Assembly: GCA_041395665.1 (NCBI GenBank)
Contig: JAWLAB010000003.1
Location: 186,001 to 250,000 of the forward strand
Direction of reading: 5' to 3'
From: Pseudomonadales bacterium
Lineage (GTDB): Bacteria; Pseudomonadota; Gammaproteobacteria; Pseudomonadales; UBA7239
Length of the DNA stretch: 64,000 nucleotides
In this document: positions 1 through 8,904 of the stretch, in pieces
Position numbering within the stretch: the first letter of the stretch is position 1
Layout: each line of letters starts with the position of its first letter
The notes under the pieces: generated by a model
What the model was told of the DNA's origin: nothing
The model's input: only the letters and a program-made list of their open reading frames with translations
The model's database searches: none
Program-made: the position numbers and the translations under genes

Positions 1-767
1 AGACAATGCCGTGATTTCGCGCCATGCCTTTGTGGTGTATGAAATTGCCGTGCAATCTATCGGTGCTGAATTGCGCGTGGCAGAAGCGAAAGATTTTGGT
101 CATGATTTAGATGCTATGCGCCAGTTGGTCGATCAAAAAACCAAATTGGTTTTTATCGCCAACCCTAACAACCCAACTGGCACTTGTTTAGGTATTCAGG
201 AAATTGAAAGTTTTCTGAATAACATTCCGCGCGATGTGATTGTGGTGTTGGATGAGGCCTATCACGAATATGTCACGCAAGAAGGTTATGCCAGTGGTTT
301 AACACTATTGGATCGTTTTCCTAATCTGATCGTAACTCGAACTTTTTCCAAAGCTTATGGTTTAGCAGGTTTGCGTGTGGGCTACTGCGTGTCTCACCCC
401 GTTGTGGCGGATTTGCTGAATCGTTTGCGTGAGCCATTTAATGTCAATTCGATGGCTTTGGCGGCAGCGGAAGCGGTATTGCACGACGAAGATTATTTGC
501 TCAAAGCATCGCTGTCAATGCAGAAGGCATGAAAATGCTGGAGGCGATTGGATACGCTTAATCTGGAAATACATGTCGGCGGGCAATTTTATTGCAGTGG
601 ATTTTGCACGCGATGCTTCGGTTTTGTATCAAGCGTTTTTGCGCGAAGGCATCATAGTACGACCAATTGCTGTGTATGGCATGCCAACTTGGCTGCGTGT
701 TTCTATTGGATTGCCTGAACAAAATGAAAGATTTTTGAAAAGCTGCCGCAAGGTGTTGTCGGCATGA
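1..767 (+). pseudogene. hisC: Histidinol-phosphate aminotransferase, 5'-partial and frameshifted
   Basis: PLP-dependent fold-type I aminotransferase that converts imidazole acetol phosphate to histidinol phosphate; it can also act on aromatic keto acids. The open frame at the window start carries the NPNNPTG motif, the DEAYHEY segment and the PLP lysine motif SKAYGLAGLRVGY. Near 515-540 the match moves through three frames: NAEGMKMLEA lies in a second frame, and the C-terminal part, from SAGNFIAVDF to a stop at 767, in a third. The start lies outside the window. It overlaps the next gene by four bases, as expected for the hisC-tyrA-aroA order of pseudomonads. Conserved residues survive on both sides of each shift, so I infer base-calling indels. 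A true pseudogene is the alternative. Confidence 0.85.
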
Positions 768-1686
768 AAGCGAGACGCGTCCTCGTTGTCGGTTTAGGGT
801 TGATTGGCGGCTCGTTGGCGTTTGCTTTGAAAAAACGCAATGTCTGCCTTCAAGTGCTGGGCATCAGCCGCAACGCAGCAACGATTGATAAAGCCGTCGT
901 GCGCGGCGTGATTGATCGCGGTGCAACCGATATCGATGCGATGACAGCGCAGTTACAGGAAGGTGATATTGTTGGAGGTTACCGCCCACGCTGAGTGTAA
1001 AAAGCATTTGCGAAAAATTGCATGCGGCGGTTGCTAAAGGCGTGATCGTAACGGATGTCGCTAGCGTCAAAGGCTCAGTGGTAGTGATGCTGAAAGTGTG
1101 TTTGGTCGTTTGCCAGAAAAACTTTATTCCTGGACATCCTATTGCTGGCTCAGAAAAAAGTGGCATTGACGCAGTGAACGAGAATTTATTCGTGCGTCAT
1201 CGGGTTATTTTGACGCCGAGTGAGAATCCAATGCGGCGGCAGTGGAAGCCGTTTCCATCACTGTGGCGTGCGGTGGATGCAGAATTGTCGTTAATGTCTG
1301 TGGAAGAACATGACAAAGTGCTGGCGCTGACCAGCCATCTGCCACACATGCTGGCTTATACGCTGGTGGATAGCGCTGGCACAGCGTTCGCCAGAATCGT
1401 GAAATTTTTCGTTATGCCGCAGGTGGTTTTCGTGATTTCACGCATTGCTGGCAGTGATCCGGTGATGTGGCACGATATTGCCTTGGCTAATCGTGCAGCA
1501 TTGTTAAGTGGCTGAAAGATTTTGAGCAACATCTAACATCTTTGCGTTGTGCAATTGAAAACAGTGATGGCAATTATCTGCACGATTTATTTGTGCGGGC
1601 AAAAGTGCAGCGGATGCGTTTGGTGAAATCTATGCGTCGCGGCAACAAGTAAAACAGTCTGATTCCGAGGATAAGCAGGAAATATT
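764..1686 (+). pseudogene. tyrA: Prephenate dehydrogenase moiety, multiply frameshifted
   Basis: Oxidises prephenate to 4-hydroxyphenylpyruvate in tyrosine synthesis. The N-terminus has the NAD-binding stretch VVGLGLIGGSLAFALKKR. The frame is lost near 980 and resumes by about 990 with LSVKSICEKLHAAV, then DVASVKG. A stretch near 1085-1130 reads as DAESVFGRLPEK only in another frame. Further on come PGHPIAGSEKSG, EEHDKVLALTSHLPH and RIAGSDPVMWHDIALANR, all standard TyrA segments. After a stop at 1513-1515 the match continues as FGEIYASRQQ in yet another frame. The ATG at 764 overlaps the hisC stop. No stop separates this frame from the aroA moiety once indels are allowed, so a fused protein is likely. 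Confidence 0.85.
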
Positions 1687-2971
1687 TATTACAAACCGGG
1701 AGGCAGTTTGCGCGGACAATTTCGTGTGCCAGGCGACAAATCTGCACCGTTCCATCATGGGTTCCTTGGCGGAAGGCGTTACGCAAGTGGAAGGGTTTTC
1801 GAAGGTGAAGATGCTTTAGCCACGCTGCAAGCATTTCGTGATATGGGCGTGCAAAAATTGAAGGCCCGCATCAAGGCAAAGTCACGATTCACGGTGTCGG
1901 TTTGCACGGTTTGCAACAACCACAGAAAGCATTGGATCTCGGCAATTCTGGTATCATGCGTTTTGATGGCGGGCTTGATGGCGGGTCAGCGTTTCGATGT
2001 GGAAATGATCGGCGATGAATCCTTATCCAAACGCCCCATGGAGCGTAGCAAAACCGCTGCGTACTATGGGTGCAAAAATTGAAACAACGGGTGATAAAGG
2101 CACGCCACCAATGCTTGTACGCGGCAACGCAACGCTGCACGGCATTGATTACGAAATGCCGATGGCGAGTGCGCAAGTGAAATCCAGTATTTTGCTCGCA
2201 GGTTTGTACGCGGAAGGTGAAACTTCTGTCACTGAACCTGCGCCAACGCGCGATCACACCGAACGTATGTTGCAAGGTTTTGGCTGCCAAGTTTCTGTGC
2301 AAGGCGCAAAGGCAACGCTGCGCGGCGGTCAAACATTGTGCGCAACAAAAATTGATATTCCTGCCGATATTTCTTCCGCTGCTTTCTTCATGGTGGGAGC
2401 GAGTATCGCGCCAGATTCCGATATCACTTTGCGGCATGTGGGTATCAATCCCACACGCACAGGTGTGATTGATATTTTGAAATTGATGGGCGCGAATATT
2501 GAAGTATCGAATCAACGCGAAGTGGGCGGTGAACCCGTTGCGGATATTCGTATTCGCTCAGCTAAATTGCACGGCATTGAAATTCCAGAAGCCTTAGTGC
2601 CGTTGGCGATTGATGAGTTTCCAGTGTTGTTTGTCGCGGCGAGTGCAGCAGAAGGGCAAACAGTTTTGCGCGGCGCGGAAGAATTGCGCGTGAAAGAATC
2701 GGATCGTATTCAAGTGATGGCTGATGGCCTGCAAACTTTGGGTATCGACGCGCAGCCCACGCCGGATGGCATTGTGATTCAAGGTGGAAGAATGGGCGGT
2801 GGCTCTATTTGGAGCCATCATGACCATCGCATCGCTATGTCATTTGCGATGGCTTCTCTGGTGGCGAGCCAGCCGATCATAATTGATGGCTGCGATACAG
2901 TCGCCACATCGTTCCCCGATTTTGTGGGGCTAGCAGCCAGCGTTGGACTACGCATCCAGAGCGCCGCATGA
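1687..2971 (+). pseudogene. aroA: EPSP synthase moiety, 5' third frameshifted
   Basis: 3-phosphoshikimate 1-carboxyvinyltransferase, sixth step of the shikimate pathway. The family start YYKPGGSLRGQFRVPGDKS is readable from 1687. HRSIM and GSLAEGVTQVEGF then appear one frame over, EGEDALATLQAFRDMGV back in the first frame, TIHGVGLHGLQQPQKALDLG in another, and LMAGLMAGQRF in the first again. From about 2050 the frame is clean to the stop: SAQVKSSILLAGLYAEG, PTRDHTERML, DISSAAFFMVGAS, ELRVKESDRI and DHRIAMSFAMA are all present. I see no convincing separate start with a ribosome site before YYKPGG, which fits a TyrA-AroA fusion as in Pseudomonas. The stop overlaps the cmk start (ATGA). Confidence 0.88.
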
Positions 2972-3660
2972 CCACGACTGTTCCTATCATCACCATCGAT
3001 GGGCCTGGCGGTTCGGGTAAGGGCACGATTGCACAGCAGGTGGCTGACCGCTTGGGCTGGCACTGTTTGGACAGTGGTGCGCTGTACCGCATCGTGGCTG
3101 TGGCAGGTGCGCGGAAGGGCATCGCGTTGCATGATGAGAGCTCGTTGATTGCGCTGTTGGCACATATCAACATTCGTTTTGCATCGGATAACCATATTTG
3201 GGTGGATGGCGAAAACTTTGGTGAAGCAATACGCGAAGAAGAAGCGGGCATTGGCGCCTCACAAGTGGGGGCTCTGCCAGCGGTGCGCACTGCCTTGTTG
3301 GAGCGCCAGCGCCAGTTTGCACAATTGCCTGGTTTAGTGGCTGATGGGCGCGATATGGGGACGGTAGTTTTTCCTGTCGCTGGGCTCAAAATTTTCCTGA
3401 CAGCGACTGCCGAAGAACGGGCGCAAAGACGCTATAAGCAGTTGATAAATAAGGGGCAGGGTGTTAGCCTGCCCGCCCTCCTTGAGGACATACGCGCTCG
3501 TGATGAACGCGATATGAACCGCGCCGTGGCGCCTTTGCGCCCCGCTGCGGATGCCATCGAAATTGACAGCACTTCGATGGGCATTGAGGAAGTAGTAGAA
3601 GCTGTTTTGCACCACGCCATGCAATGTGGTTTGGTACAAAAAGTTTCTATCGGTCAGTGA
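2968..3660 (+). CDS. cmk: Cytidylate kinase
   Basis: Phosphorylates CMP and dCMP to the diphosphates with ATP, in the cytosol. The protein is 230 residues, normal for the family. The P-loop is GPGGSGKGT at residues 12-20. DSGALYR follows at about residues 36-42, and DGRDMGTVVFPVAGLKIFL carries the NMP-binding and CMP-specific elements. TATAEERAQRR is the lid region. Its ATG overlaps the aroA stop, so the two are translationally coupled. The order aroA-cmk-rpsA-ihfB is the standard gammaproteobacterial arrangement. The frame is intact, in contrast to the damaged genes just upstream. Confidence 0.97.
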   Translation: MTTTVPIITIDGPGGSGKGTIAQQVADRLGWHCLDSGALYRIVAVAGARKGIALHDESSLIALLAHINIRFASDNHIWVDGENFGEAIREEEAGIGASQVGALPAVRTALLERQRQFAQLPGLVADGRDMGTVVFPVAGLKIFLTATAEERAQRRYKQLINKGQGVSLPALLEDIRARDERDMNRAVAPLRPAADAIEIDSTSMGIEEVVEAVLHHAMQCGLVQKVSIGQ

Positions 3661-3674
3661 GATTTACCACCAGT

Positions 3675-3766
3675 CCTGCACAACATTTTTAGCAGGGGTG
3701 ATTTCACTGTTCATCGTTAACCCGCTCGTACTGGCTTGCGGTCATAAATAGATCGTTTACGCGATC
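3675..3766 (+). promoter_or_regulatory. Possible structured rpsA leader
   Basis: The 121 bases between cmk and rpsA hold two short inverted repeats: cctgc/gcagg (3675-3679 with 3692-3696) and gatcg/cgatc (3751-3755 with 3762-3766). The rpsA ATG has no strong Shine-Dalgarno, only AGG about 7 bases upstream. In E. coli the rpsA leader folds into hairpins, S1 represses its own translation there, and a weak Shine-Dalgarno is part of that design. A similar role here is inference. Confidence 0.3.
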
Positions 3767-3781
3767 AGCATAGGTGTATTA

Positions 3782-5458
3782 ATGGAAAGTTTTGCAGAAC
3801 TCTTTGAACAAAGCCTCAAAACCGTTGAAATGAATCCGGGTTCCATCGTGACCGGCGTAATTATCGACATCGATAGCGACTGGGTGACTGTTCACGCAGG
3901 TTTGAAATCAGAAGGCGTAATTCCTCGTTCACAATTTTTAAACGAGCGCGGCGAATTTTCATTGCAAATTGGCGATGAAGTACAGGTCGCGTTGGAAAGT
4001 GTTGAAGACGGCATGGGTGAAACCCGTCTGTCTCGTGAAAAAGCGAAACGCGTAGAAGCGTGGAAAACTTTGGAAAAATCTTTTGCTGCTTCTGAAGTGG
4101 TTGTTGGTTTGATCAACGGCAAAGTCAAAGGTGGTTTCACTGTTGATATTCAAGGCATCCGCGCATTCTTGCCGGGTTCTTTGGTGGATGTGCGTCCTGT
4201 GCGTGACACGCTGCACATCGAAGGCAAAGAACTGGAATTCAAAGTTATTAAGTTGGATCAAAAGCGCAACAATATTGTTGTGTCTCGTCGTGCAGTTTTG
4301 GAAACTTCCAACAGTGCCGAGCGCGAAGAATTGTTGGCCAACTTGCAAGAAGGTTCACAAGTGAAAGGCGTGGTTAAAAACCTCACTGATTACGGTGCGT
4401 TCGTTGATTTGGGCGGCGTTGACGGCTTGTTGCACATCACCGATATGGCTTGGAAACGTATCAAACATCCAAGCGAAATCGTTGCTGTTGGCGACGAAGT
4501 GGATGTCAAAGTTCTCAAGTTCGATCGCGAGAAAAACCGTGTTTCTCTCGGTATGAAACAGTTGGGTAACGATCCTTGGATCATCATCACCAACAAATAT
4601 CCAGAAGGCACAAAAGTACGCGCGAAAATCACCAACCTCACTGACTACGGCTGCTTTGCTGAGTTGGAAGAAGGCGTGGAAGGTTTGGTGCATGTTTCTG
4701 AAATGGATTGGACCAACAAAAATGTTCACCCATCAAAAATCGTGCAAGTGGGCGATGAAGTGGATGTTAAAGTTTTGGATATCGATCAAGAGCGCCGTCG
4801 TATTTCTCTCGGCATCAAGCAATGCCAAGAAAATCCTTGGGATGTGTTTGCTCGTAGCTTCAACAAAGGCGACAAAATCAGTGGCAAAATTAAGTCCATC
4901 ACTGATTTCGGTGTATTCATTGGCTTGGATGGCAACATCGACGGCTTGATCCACTTGTCTGATATTTCTTGGAATGAAACTGGCGAAGAAGCCGTGCGTA
5001 ACTTCAAGAAAGGCGACGAAGTGGATACCGTTATCTTGGCGATTGATCCAGAGCGTGAGCGCATCTCACTGGGTATCAAACAGCTGCAAAATGATCCGTT
5101 CTCTAACTTCGTTGCAGAAAATGATCGCGGCAGCATCGTAAAAGGCACTGTTATTTCTGTCGATGCAAAAGCTGCTGTTGTGAAATTGGCTGACGATGTT
5201 GAAGCTGTTTTGAAAGCGTCTGAAATTAGCCGCGACAAAGTAGAAGATGCTCGCAACGCTTTGAAAGAAGGCGATGAAGTTGAAGCCAAAATCATCAGCG
5301 TGGATCGTAAGAGCCGCAGCATCAGCTTGTCTATCAAGTCGAAAGATGTGGAAGACGATAAAGATGCATTGAGCAATCACAATAAGAAAGAAGCGGCAGA
5401 TCAGCCTGTTGCTACGACCATTGGTGATTTGATCAAAGCACAAATGCAAAACCAGTAA
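3782..5458 (+). CDS. rpsA: 30S ribosomal protein S1
   Basis: Binds single-stranded mRNA and brings it to the 30S subunit. The protein is 558 residues, the usual length for a six-domain gammaproteobacterial S1. Six S1/OB repeats are visible: domain 1 from about residue 21 (VTGVIIDIDSDWVTVHAGLKSEG), domain 2 about 105, then four closely similar repeats with the pattern GxVxxLTDYGAFVDLGGVDGLLHITDMAW at about 192, 277, 364 and 451. The first two domains are the ribosome-binding pair; the rest bind RNA. It sits between cmk and ihfB, with no terminator before ihfB, so read-through is likely. Confidence 0.98.
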   Translation: MESFAELFEQSLKTVEMNPGSIVTGVIIDIDSDWVTVHAGLKSEGVIPRSQFLNERGEFSLQIGDEVQVALESVEDGMGETRLSREKAKRVEAWKTLEKSFAASEVVVGLINGKVKGGFTVDIQGIRAFLPGSLVDVRPVRDTLHIEGKELEFKVIKLDQKRNNIVVSRRAVLETSNSAEREELLANLQEGSQVKGVVKNLTDYGAFVDLGGVDGLLHITDMAWKRIKHPSEIVAVGDEVDVKVLKFDREKNRVSLGMKQLGNDPWIIITNKYPEGTKVRAKITNLTDYGCFAELEEGVEGLVHVSEMDWTNKNVHPSKIVQVGDEVDVKVLDIDQERRRISLGIKQCQENPWDVFARSFNKGDKISGKIKSITDFGVFIGLDGNIDGLIHLSDISWNETGEEAVRNFKKGDEVDTVILAIDPERERISLGIKQLQNDPFSNFVAENDRGSIVKGTVISVDAKAAVVKLADDVEAVLKASEISRDKVEDARNALKEGDEVEAKIISVDRKSRSISLSIKSKDVEDDKDALSNHNKKEAADQPVATTIGDLIKAQMQNQ

Positions 5459-5485
5459 GCCTGTTGTTCTTCCGATAGGGAGCTG

Positions 5486-5803
5486 ATGGTGGAGAGAAAG
5501 ACAGTTACAAAATCAGAGTTGATTGAAGGCATTGCTGGGCATTACGAGATGTTGTCGTCGCGTGATGTCGAGCTGGCCATCAAAACGATGATTGATGCCA
5601 TGGCAAATGTTCTGTCCACAGGTGGCAGGATTGAAATTCGTGGCTTCGGTAGCTTCTCTCTGCACTATCGCGCTCCTCGTATTGGGCGTAATCCCAAAAC
5701 AGGTGACACGGTAAAACTAACCGGTAAATATGTTCCTCATTTCAAGCCTGGCAAGGAATTGAGAGATAGAGTGAACGACAGTCTGCTCGATGATAAGAAG
5801 TAG
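5486..5803 (+). CDS. ihfB: Integration host factor subunit beta
   Basis: Nucleoid protein that pairs with IHF-alpha and bends DNA sharply at specific sites. The protein is 105 residues. It shows the HU/IHF fold: TKSELIEGIA at the N-terminus, the arm segment RIEIRGFGSFSLHYR, and the signature around GRNPKTGDTVKL with PHFKPGKELRDRVN near the end. The N-terminus MVERKTVTKSEL is about six residues longer than the usual MTKSEL start; GGAG at 5479-5482 sits three bases before the ATG at 5486. It follows rpsA by 27 bases and ends before a strong terminator. Confidence 0.96.
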   Translation: MVERKTVTKSELIEGIAGHYEMLSSRDVELAIKTMIDAMANVLSTGGRIEIRGFGSFSLHYRAPRIGRNPKTGDTVKLTGKYVPHFKPGKELRDRVNDSLLDDKK

Positions 5804-5839
5804 TCATCTCTTTATTGCTGAGTATGCTGTAACTTTTGG

Positions 5840-5877
5840 AACGGCATGAAGTATCGCGCTTCATGCCGTTTCTTTTT
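5840..5877 (+). terminator. Rho-independent terminator after ihfB
   Basis: A perfect 12-base-pair stem (5840-5851 with 5859-5870) with a 7-base loop is followed directly by TTCTTTTT. It lies 36 bases past the ihfB stop and closes the cmk-rpsA-ihfB transcription unit. Confidence 0.92.
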
Positions 5878-5923
5878 GTAAGCGTCTAAAATGAACAAAC
5901 TGAATTAATTGATTGGAGGCACT

Positions 5924-6208
5924 ATGACAAAGTGGATTTATAAAGCATTGTCAGTCTGTGTGGTGGTAGCAGGTGCTTTTATCGGTGTGTGGTTTTATTT
6001 AGACAACATGGAAGCTGTAACGATTCATTGGTTCGGGCACACAATTGAAAACATTCCCTTGGCGCTGTGGTTATTGGTGTTTTTTGCAGCGGGCGCTGTG
6101 TTGGGTTTGAGCGTGAGTGCCTTTCAGGCAATGCGACATCAAATGCACTTGAAAGTTTTGCACAATCAAGTAAAAGCAGCCAAACAAAAAACAGTCACGA
6201 AAATTTAA
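5924..6208 (+). CDS. lapA: LapA-domain (DUF1049) inner membrane protein
   Basis: The protein is 94 residues with two hydrophobic segments, at about 8-27 (ALSVCVVVAGAFIGVWFYL) and 43-65 (IPLALWLLVFFAAGAVLGL), and a basic C-terminal tail (VKAAKQKTVTKI). This is the LapA/YciS arrangement; E. coli LapA works with LapB in controlling LPS synthesis through LpxC turnover. The position after ihfB matches many gammaproteobacteria. No lapB follows here; pyrF comes next. I chose the ATG at 5924 because GGAGG at 5915-5919 sits four bases before it. An upstream in-frame TTG at 5909 has no such site. Confidence 0.85.
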   Translation: MTKWIYKALSVCVVVAGAFIGVWFYLDNMEAVTIHWFGHTIENIPLALWLLVFFAAGAVLGLSVSAFQAMRHQMHLKVLHNQVKAAKQKTVTKI

Positions 6209-6229
6209 TCTGTAATACCGAGTTCTTGC

Positions 6230-6925
6230 ATGCACAACCAAAACTCTCCCGTTATTGTTGCCTTGGATGTTCACTCTGAGCATGCAGCCTTGAGTCTTGC
6301 TGATCAGCTTGACCCTGCGCAATGTAAATTGAAAGTAGGGAAGGAATTGTTTACGGCTTGTGGTCCCAGTGTGGTTAGGCAATTAACACACCGCAAGTTT
6401 GATATTTTTCTCGATTTAAAATTTCATGATATTCCCACTACCGTGGCGCATGCTGTGCAATCAGCGCGAGACTTAGGTGTGTGGATGGTGAATGTACACG
6501 CCAGCGGCGGTGTAAAAATGCTCGAAGCTGCACGCGCTGCGTTGCAAGATAAAAACGCTCCACTGTTGATTGCAGTCACCGTGCTCACCAGTATGAGTCA
6601 GCAAGATTTAGTGCAAGCAGGCGTTGATCGTCCATTAGAAGATCACATTGTTTACTTGGCAGGTTTGGCTGCCAACGCTGGGTTGGATGGTGTAGTTTGT
6701 TCGGCAAGAGAGTCGACAATATTGCGTGATCGTTATGGCGCAAATTTTTGCCAAGTGACGCCAGGCATTCGCCCAGCGGGAAGCGAGGCGGGCGATCAAA
6801 CGCGCACCATGACACCCAAAGCTGCACTGGAAAATGGCAGCCATTATTTGGTGATAGGCCGCCCCATCACGCAAGCAGAAAATCCTGCTGAAACTTTGCG
6901 CGCAATCAACGCATCGCTGAAATAA
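6230..6925 (+). CDS. pyrF: Orotidine 5'-phosphate decarboxylase
   Basis: Decarboxylates OMP to UMP, the last step of de novo pyrimidine synthesis. The 231-residue TIM barrel has VALDVHS near the start, KVGKELF at about 35-41, the catalytic motif DLKFHDIP with Lys64, and VTPGIRP followed later by LVIGRPIT at the phosphate-binding end. All active-site segments expected for the family are present. It lies 21 bases after the LapA-like gene and is probably co-transcribed with it, as in other gammaproteobacteria. Confidence 0.97.
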   Translation: MHNQNSPVIVALDVHSEHAALSLADQLDPAQCKLKVGKELFTACGPSVVRQLTHRKFDIFLDLKFHDIPTTVAHAVQSARDLGVWMVNVHASGGVKMLEAARAALQDKNAPLLIAVTVLTSMSQQDLVQAGVDRPLEDHIVYLAGLAANAGLDGVVCSARESTILRDRYGANFCQVTPGIRPAGSEAGDQTRTMTPKAALENGSHYLVIGRPITQAENPAETLRAINASLK

Positions 6926-7039
6926 TGAATGTTGTAAGAACATGCTTACAAGATTGACGATATAGCTGACATATTTTTTTGAAATTATTTTAGATAATAG
7001 TCAAGCAGGGATTGCTCAACTATTTACATGGAGTTTTTT

Positions 7040-7360
7040 ATGAAATTGATTAAGTCTCTTTTATTGTCTGCCGTTATGACATCAACAGTTGTCACAGGCA
7101 ATGTTTTCGCCGAACAACAAAATGCCAATAAGCCTGTTGCTGTGCAACAGAAGCCTGCGGCGATGGATACGGTTAACATCAACACAGCCGACGCAGCAAC
7201 ATTGGCAGATAAGCTCAATGGCATCGGCTTAAAGAAAGCGCAAGCTATTGTGAGTTACCGCGAGCAGAATGGCGCGTTCAAAAGTGCAGATGACTTGGTG
7301 AATGTGCCTGGTATTGGCCCAGCAACACTAGAAAAAAACAAAGCGCTGATCAGTATTTAA
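7040..7360 (+). CDS. Secreted ComEA-like helix-hairpin-helix protein
   Basis: The protein is 106 residues from the ATG at 7040. That start is preceded by GGAG at 7030-7033 with a six-base spacer, so it is preferred over the in-frame ATG at 7028. An N-terminal signal peptide ends near AEQQN (hydrophobic SLLLSAVMTSTVVTGNVFA). The mature part has the ComEA/HhH-1 signature VNINTADAATLADKLNGIG, then AQAIVSYRE and LVNVPGIGPATLEKN. ComEA proteins bind DNA non-specifically in the periplasm during uptake. Small stand-alone forms like this are common in gammaproteobacteria, so a role in DNA uptake is plausible but not shown. Confidence 0.85.
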   Translation: MKLIKSLLLSAVMTSTVVTGNVFAEQQNANKPVAVQQKPAAMDTVNINTADAATLADKLNGIGLKKAQAIVSYREQNGAFKSADDLVNVPGIGPATLEKNKALISI

Positions 7361-7386
7361 TTGCAACCTAATAAAATCCCTGCAAG

Positions 7387-7410
7387 AGCCCAGTTATCTG
7401 GGCTTTTTTA
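7387..7410. terminator. Bidirectional terminator between the ComEA-like gene and pabB
   Basis: Stem AGCCCAG/CTGGGCT (7387-7393 with 7398-7404), loop TTAT, then six Ts. It lies 26 bases past the HhH gene stop and abuts the pabB stop on the other strand, so it could serve both converging genes. The T run favours the plus strand. Confidence 0.85.
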
Positions 7411-8877
7411 TGCCTGTGTATTGCCTTGCAGCATATCAAGCAGTGCACGAATTTTTGTCAGCGATTCTTGATATTCACTCTGGCATTCAGAATCAGCAAC
7501 GATGCCGCCGCCACCCCAACAAAACAGCTCATCATTTTTGATAAGTAGTGTGCGGATTAGAATACTGCTATCCATGGCGCCGTGTGCGGAATACAACATA
7601 ATGTTTCCGCAGTAAATGCTGCGACTGTTGGGTTCAATTTCATCGATGATTTGCATGGCGCGATTTTTTGGTGCGCCGGTGATGGAGCCGCCAGGGAAGC
7701 AGGCTTGCAGCAAATCAGCACCGTTCAGCCCTGCTTGAAGCTTGCCATCGATGGTGCTGACCAAGTGATGCACATTGGAAAAGCTCTGTAGCTCAAACAA
7801 TTTTTTTACTATGACACTACCCGTCTCGCAAACTTTCCCCAAATCATTGCGTAGCAAATCAACAATCATCAAGTTTTCAGCAATATTTTTGGGGTCATTT
7901 TGCAATGCAGAGCCGATGGCTTGATCGACTTCCACATCACTATGTCTTGCGGCTGTGCCTTTAATAGGTTGTGTTGTTGCTATGCCTTCGGCGGATAACT
8001 GCACAAAGCGCTCTGGTGAAAAAGAGAGAATTGCGCTGTCGTCATCACTATAGATAGGGAGATACGCACAGAAAGGTGATGGCATGGCGGTACGCAATTT
8101 TGTGTATACATCGAGTGCAGAAAGTGAGGTTTTCCCACTAAATCGTTGTGCAAAATTGATCTGATAACAGTCGCCTGCATGGATGTAGTGTTGAATTGTC
8201 GAGAATTTATCCGCGTACTGATCGAAGGTAAGGTTGCTCGTCAATTCTGTATTTTTTTTTGCTGAAGGCTCAGTGTTCTTTTCATTTTTGTATGGCGATC
8301 TGAGTAGTGTGGGTAGTCTTTTTGCAAGAGAATCTTGGCAAGTTGGATGAATAACAAGCCAGCTTTTTTTCTCTTGATGATCTTGAGTGCAGGCCCACGC
8401 ATAAAATCCCCACTGCATTTCTGGAGCATCAATGTCTTTCTGTTTTGTGAAAGGGAATGCTGCGTATTCGCGCGCTAAATCGTAACTGCAGTAGCCAATC
8501 AGCCCGCCACAAAATGGCAGTTGCTGCTGCATCGCGGCGCTGTAATCAACCTCAGTTGTCAGCATCTCTGCCACTAAGCTGCGCATTACAGAAAAGCTAT
8601 CGGCGCAAGTATATTTTTCCATGAATGATGGTTGGTCGCCGCTCCATGTTACTGTTTTGTTGTTGCTTTGCAGGCAGTACTCTGGCGCGGCGGAAATAAT
8701 GTCGAAGCGCCCCCTGCGTTGTTGTGTGCTGTTCTGCTGCGTTGCGGTGACATCGCTTTGCAAAATCACCGGCATTGGCAGATGCGCTGCGATAGTGTGA
8801 AAATACTGCAGGCTGTCAGCAAGGTAGGGGAGCGGGAGCAATTTAACGGCTGCGCGCTGCAGTGTTGGTTTCATCAT
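7408..8877 (-). CDS. pabB: Aminodeoxychorismate synthase component I
   Basis: Makes 4-amino-4-deoxychorismate from chorismate and ammonia for folate synthesis, normally with the glutaminase PabA. The protein is 489 residues, with the chorismate-binding core in its second half. Landmarks are TQPIKGTAARH (the PIKGT lysine that marks PabB against TrpE), LMIVDLLRNDLGKVC, PGGSITGAPKNRAMQIIDEIE, SIYCGNI and WGGGGIVADS. Close relatives alone also include anthranilate synthase component I, but PIKGT argues for PabB. pabA is not in the window; pabC lies about 31 kb away at 39.7-40.6 kb. Confidence 0.93.
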   Translation of the reverse strand: MMKPTLQRAAVKLLPLPYLADSLQYFHTIAAHLPMPVILQSDVTATQQNSTQQRRGRFDIISAAPEYCLQSNNKTVTWSGDQPSFMEKYTCADSFSVMRSLVAEMLTTEVDYSAAMQQQLPFCGGLIGYCSYDLAREYAAFPFTKQKDIDAPEMQWGFYAWACTQDHQEKKSWLVIHPTCQDSLAKRLPTLLRSPYKNEKNTEPSAKKNTELTSNLTFDQYADKFSTIQHYIHAGDCYQINFAQRFSGKTSLSALDVYTKLRTAMPSPFCAYLPIYSDDDSAILSFSPERFVQLSAEGIATTQPIKGTAARHSDVEVDQAIGSALQNDPKNIAENLMIVDLLRNDLGKVCETGSVIVKKLFELQSFSNVHHLVSTIDGKLQAGLNGADLLQACFPGGSITGAPKNRAMQIIDEIEPNSRSIYCGNIMLYSAHGAMDSSILIRTLLIKNDELFCWGGGGIVADSECQSEYQESLTKIRALLDMLQGNTQA

Positions 8878-8904
8878 TTTTTAGATAGTGATTACAGGGT
8901 TTTT

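Noticed and set aside
764..1686. tyrA as a true pseudogene
   Set aside because: Residues stay conserved on both sides of each shift and essential neighbours are damaged in the same way, so errors are more likely. Not fully excluded.
8632..8904. Longer Rieske reading antisense to pabB
   Set aside because: The extra 91 residues come from the opposite strand of pabB and match nothing in the family.
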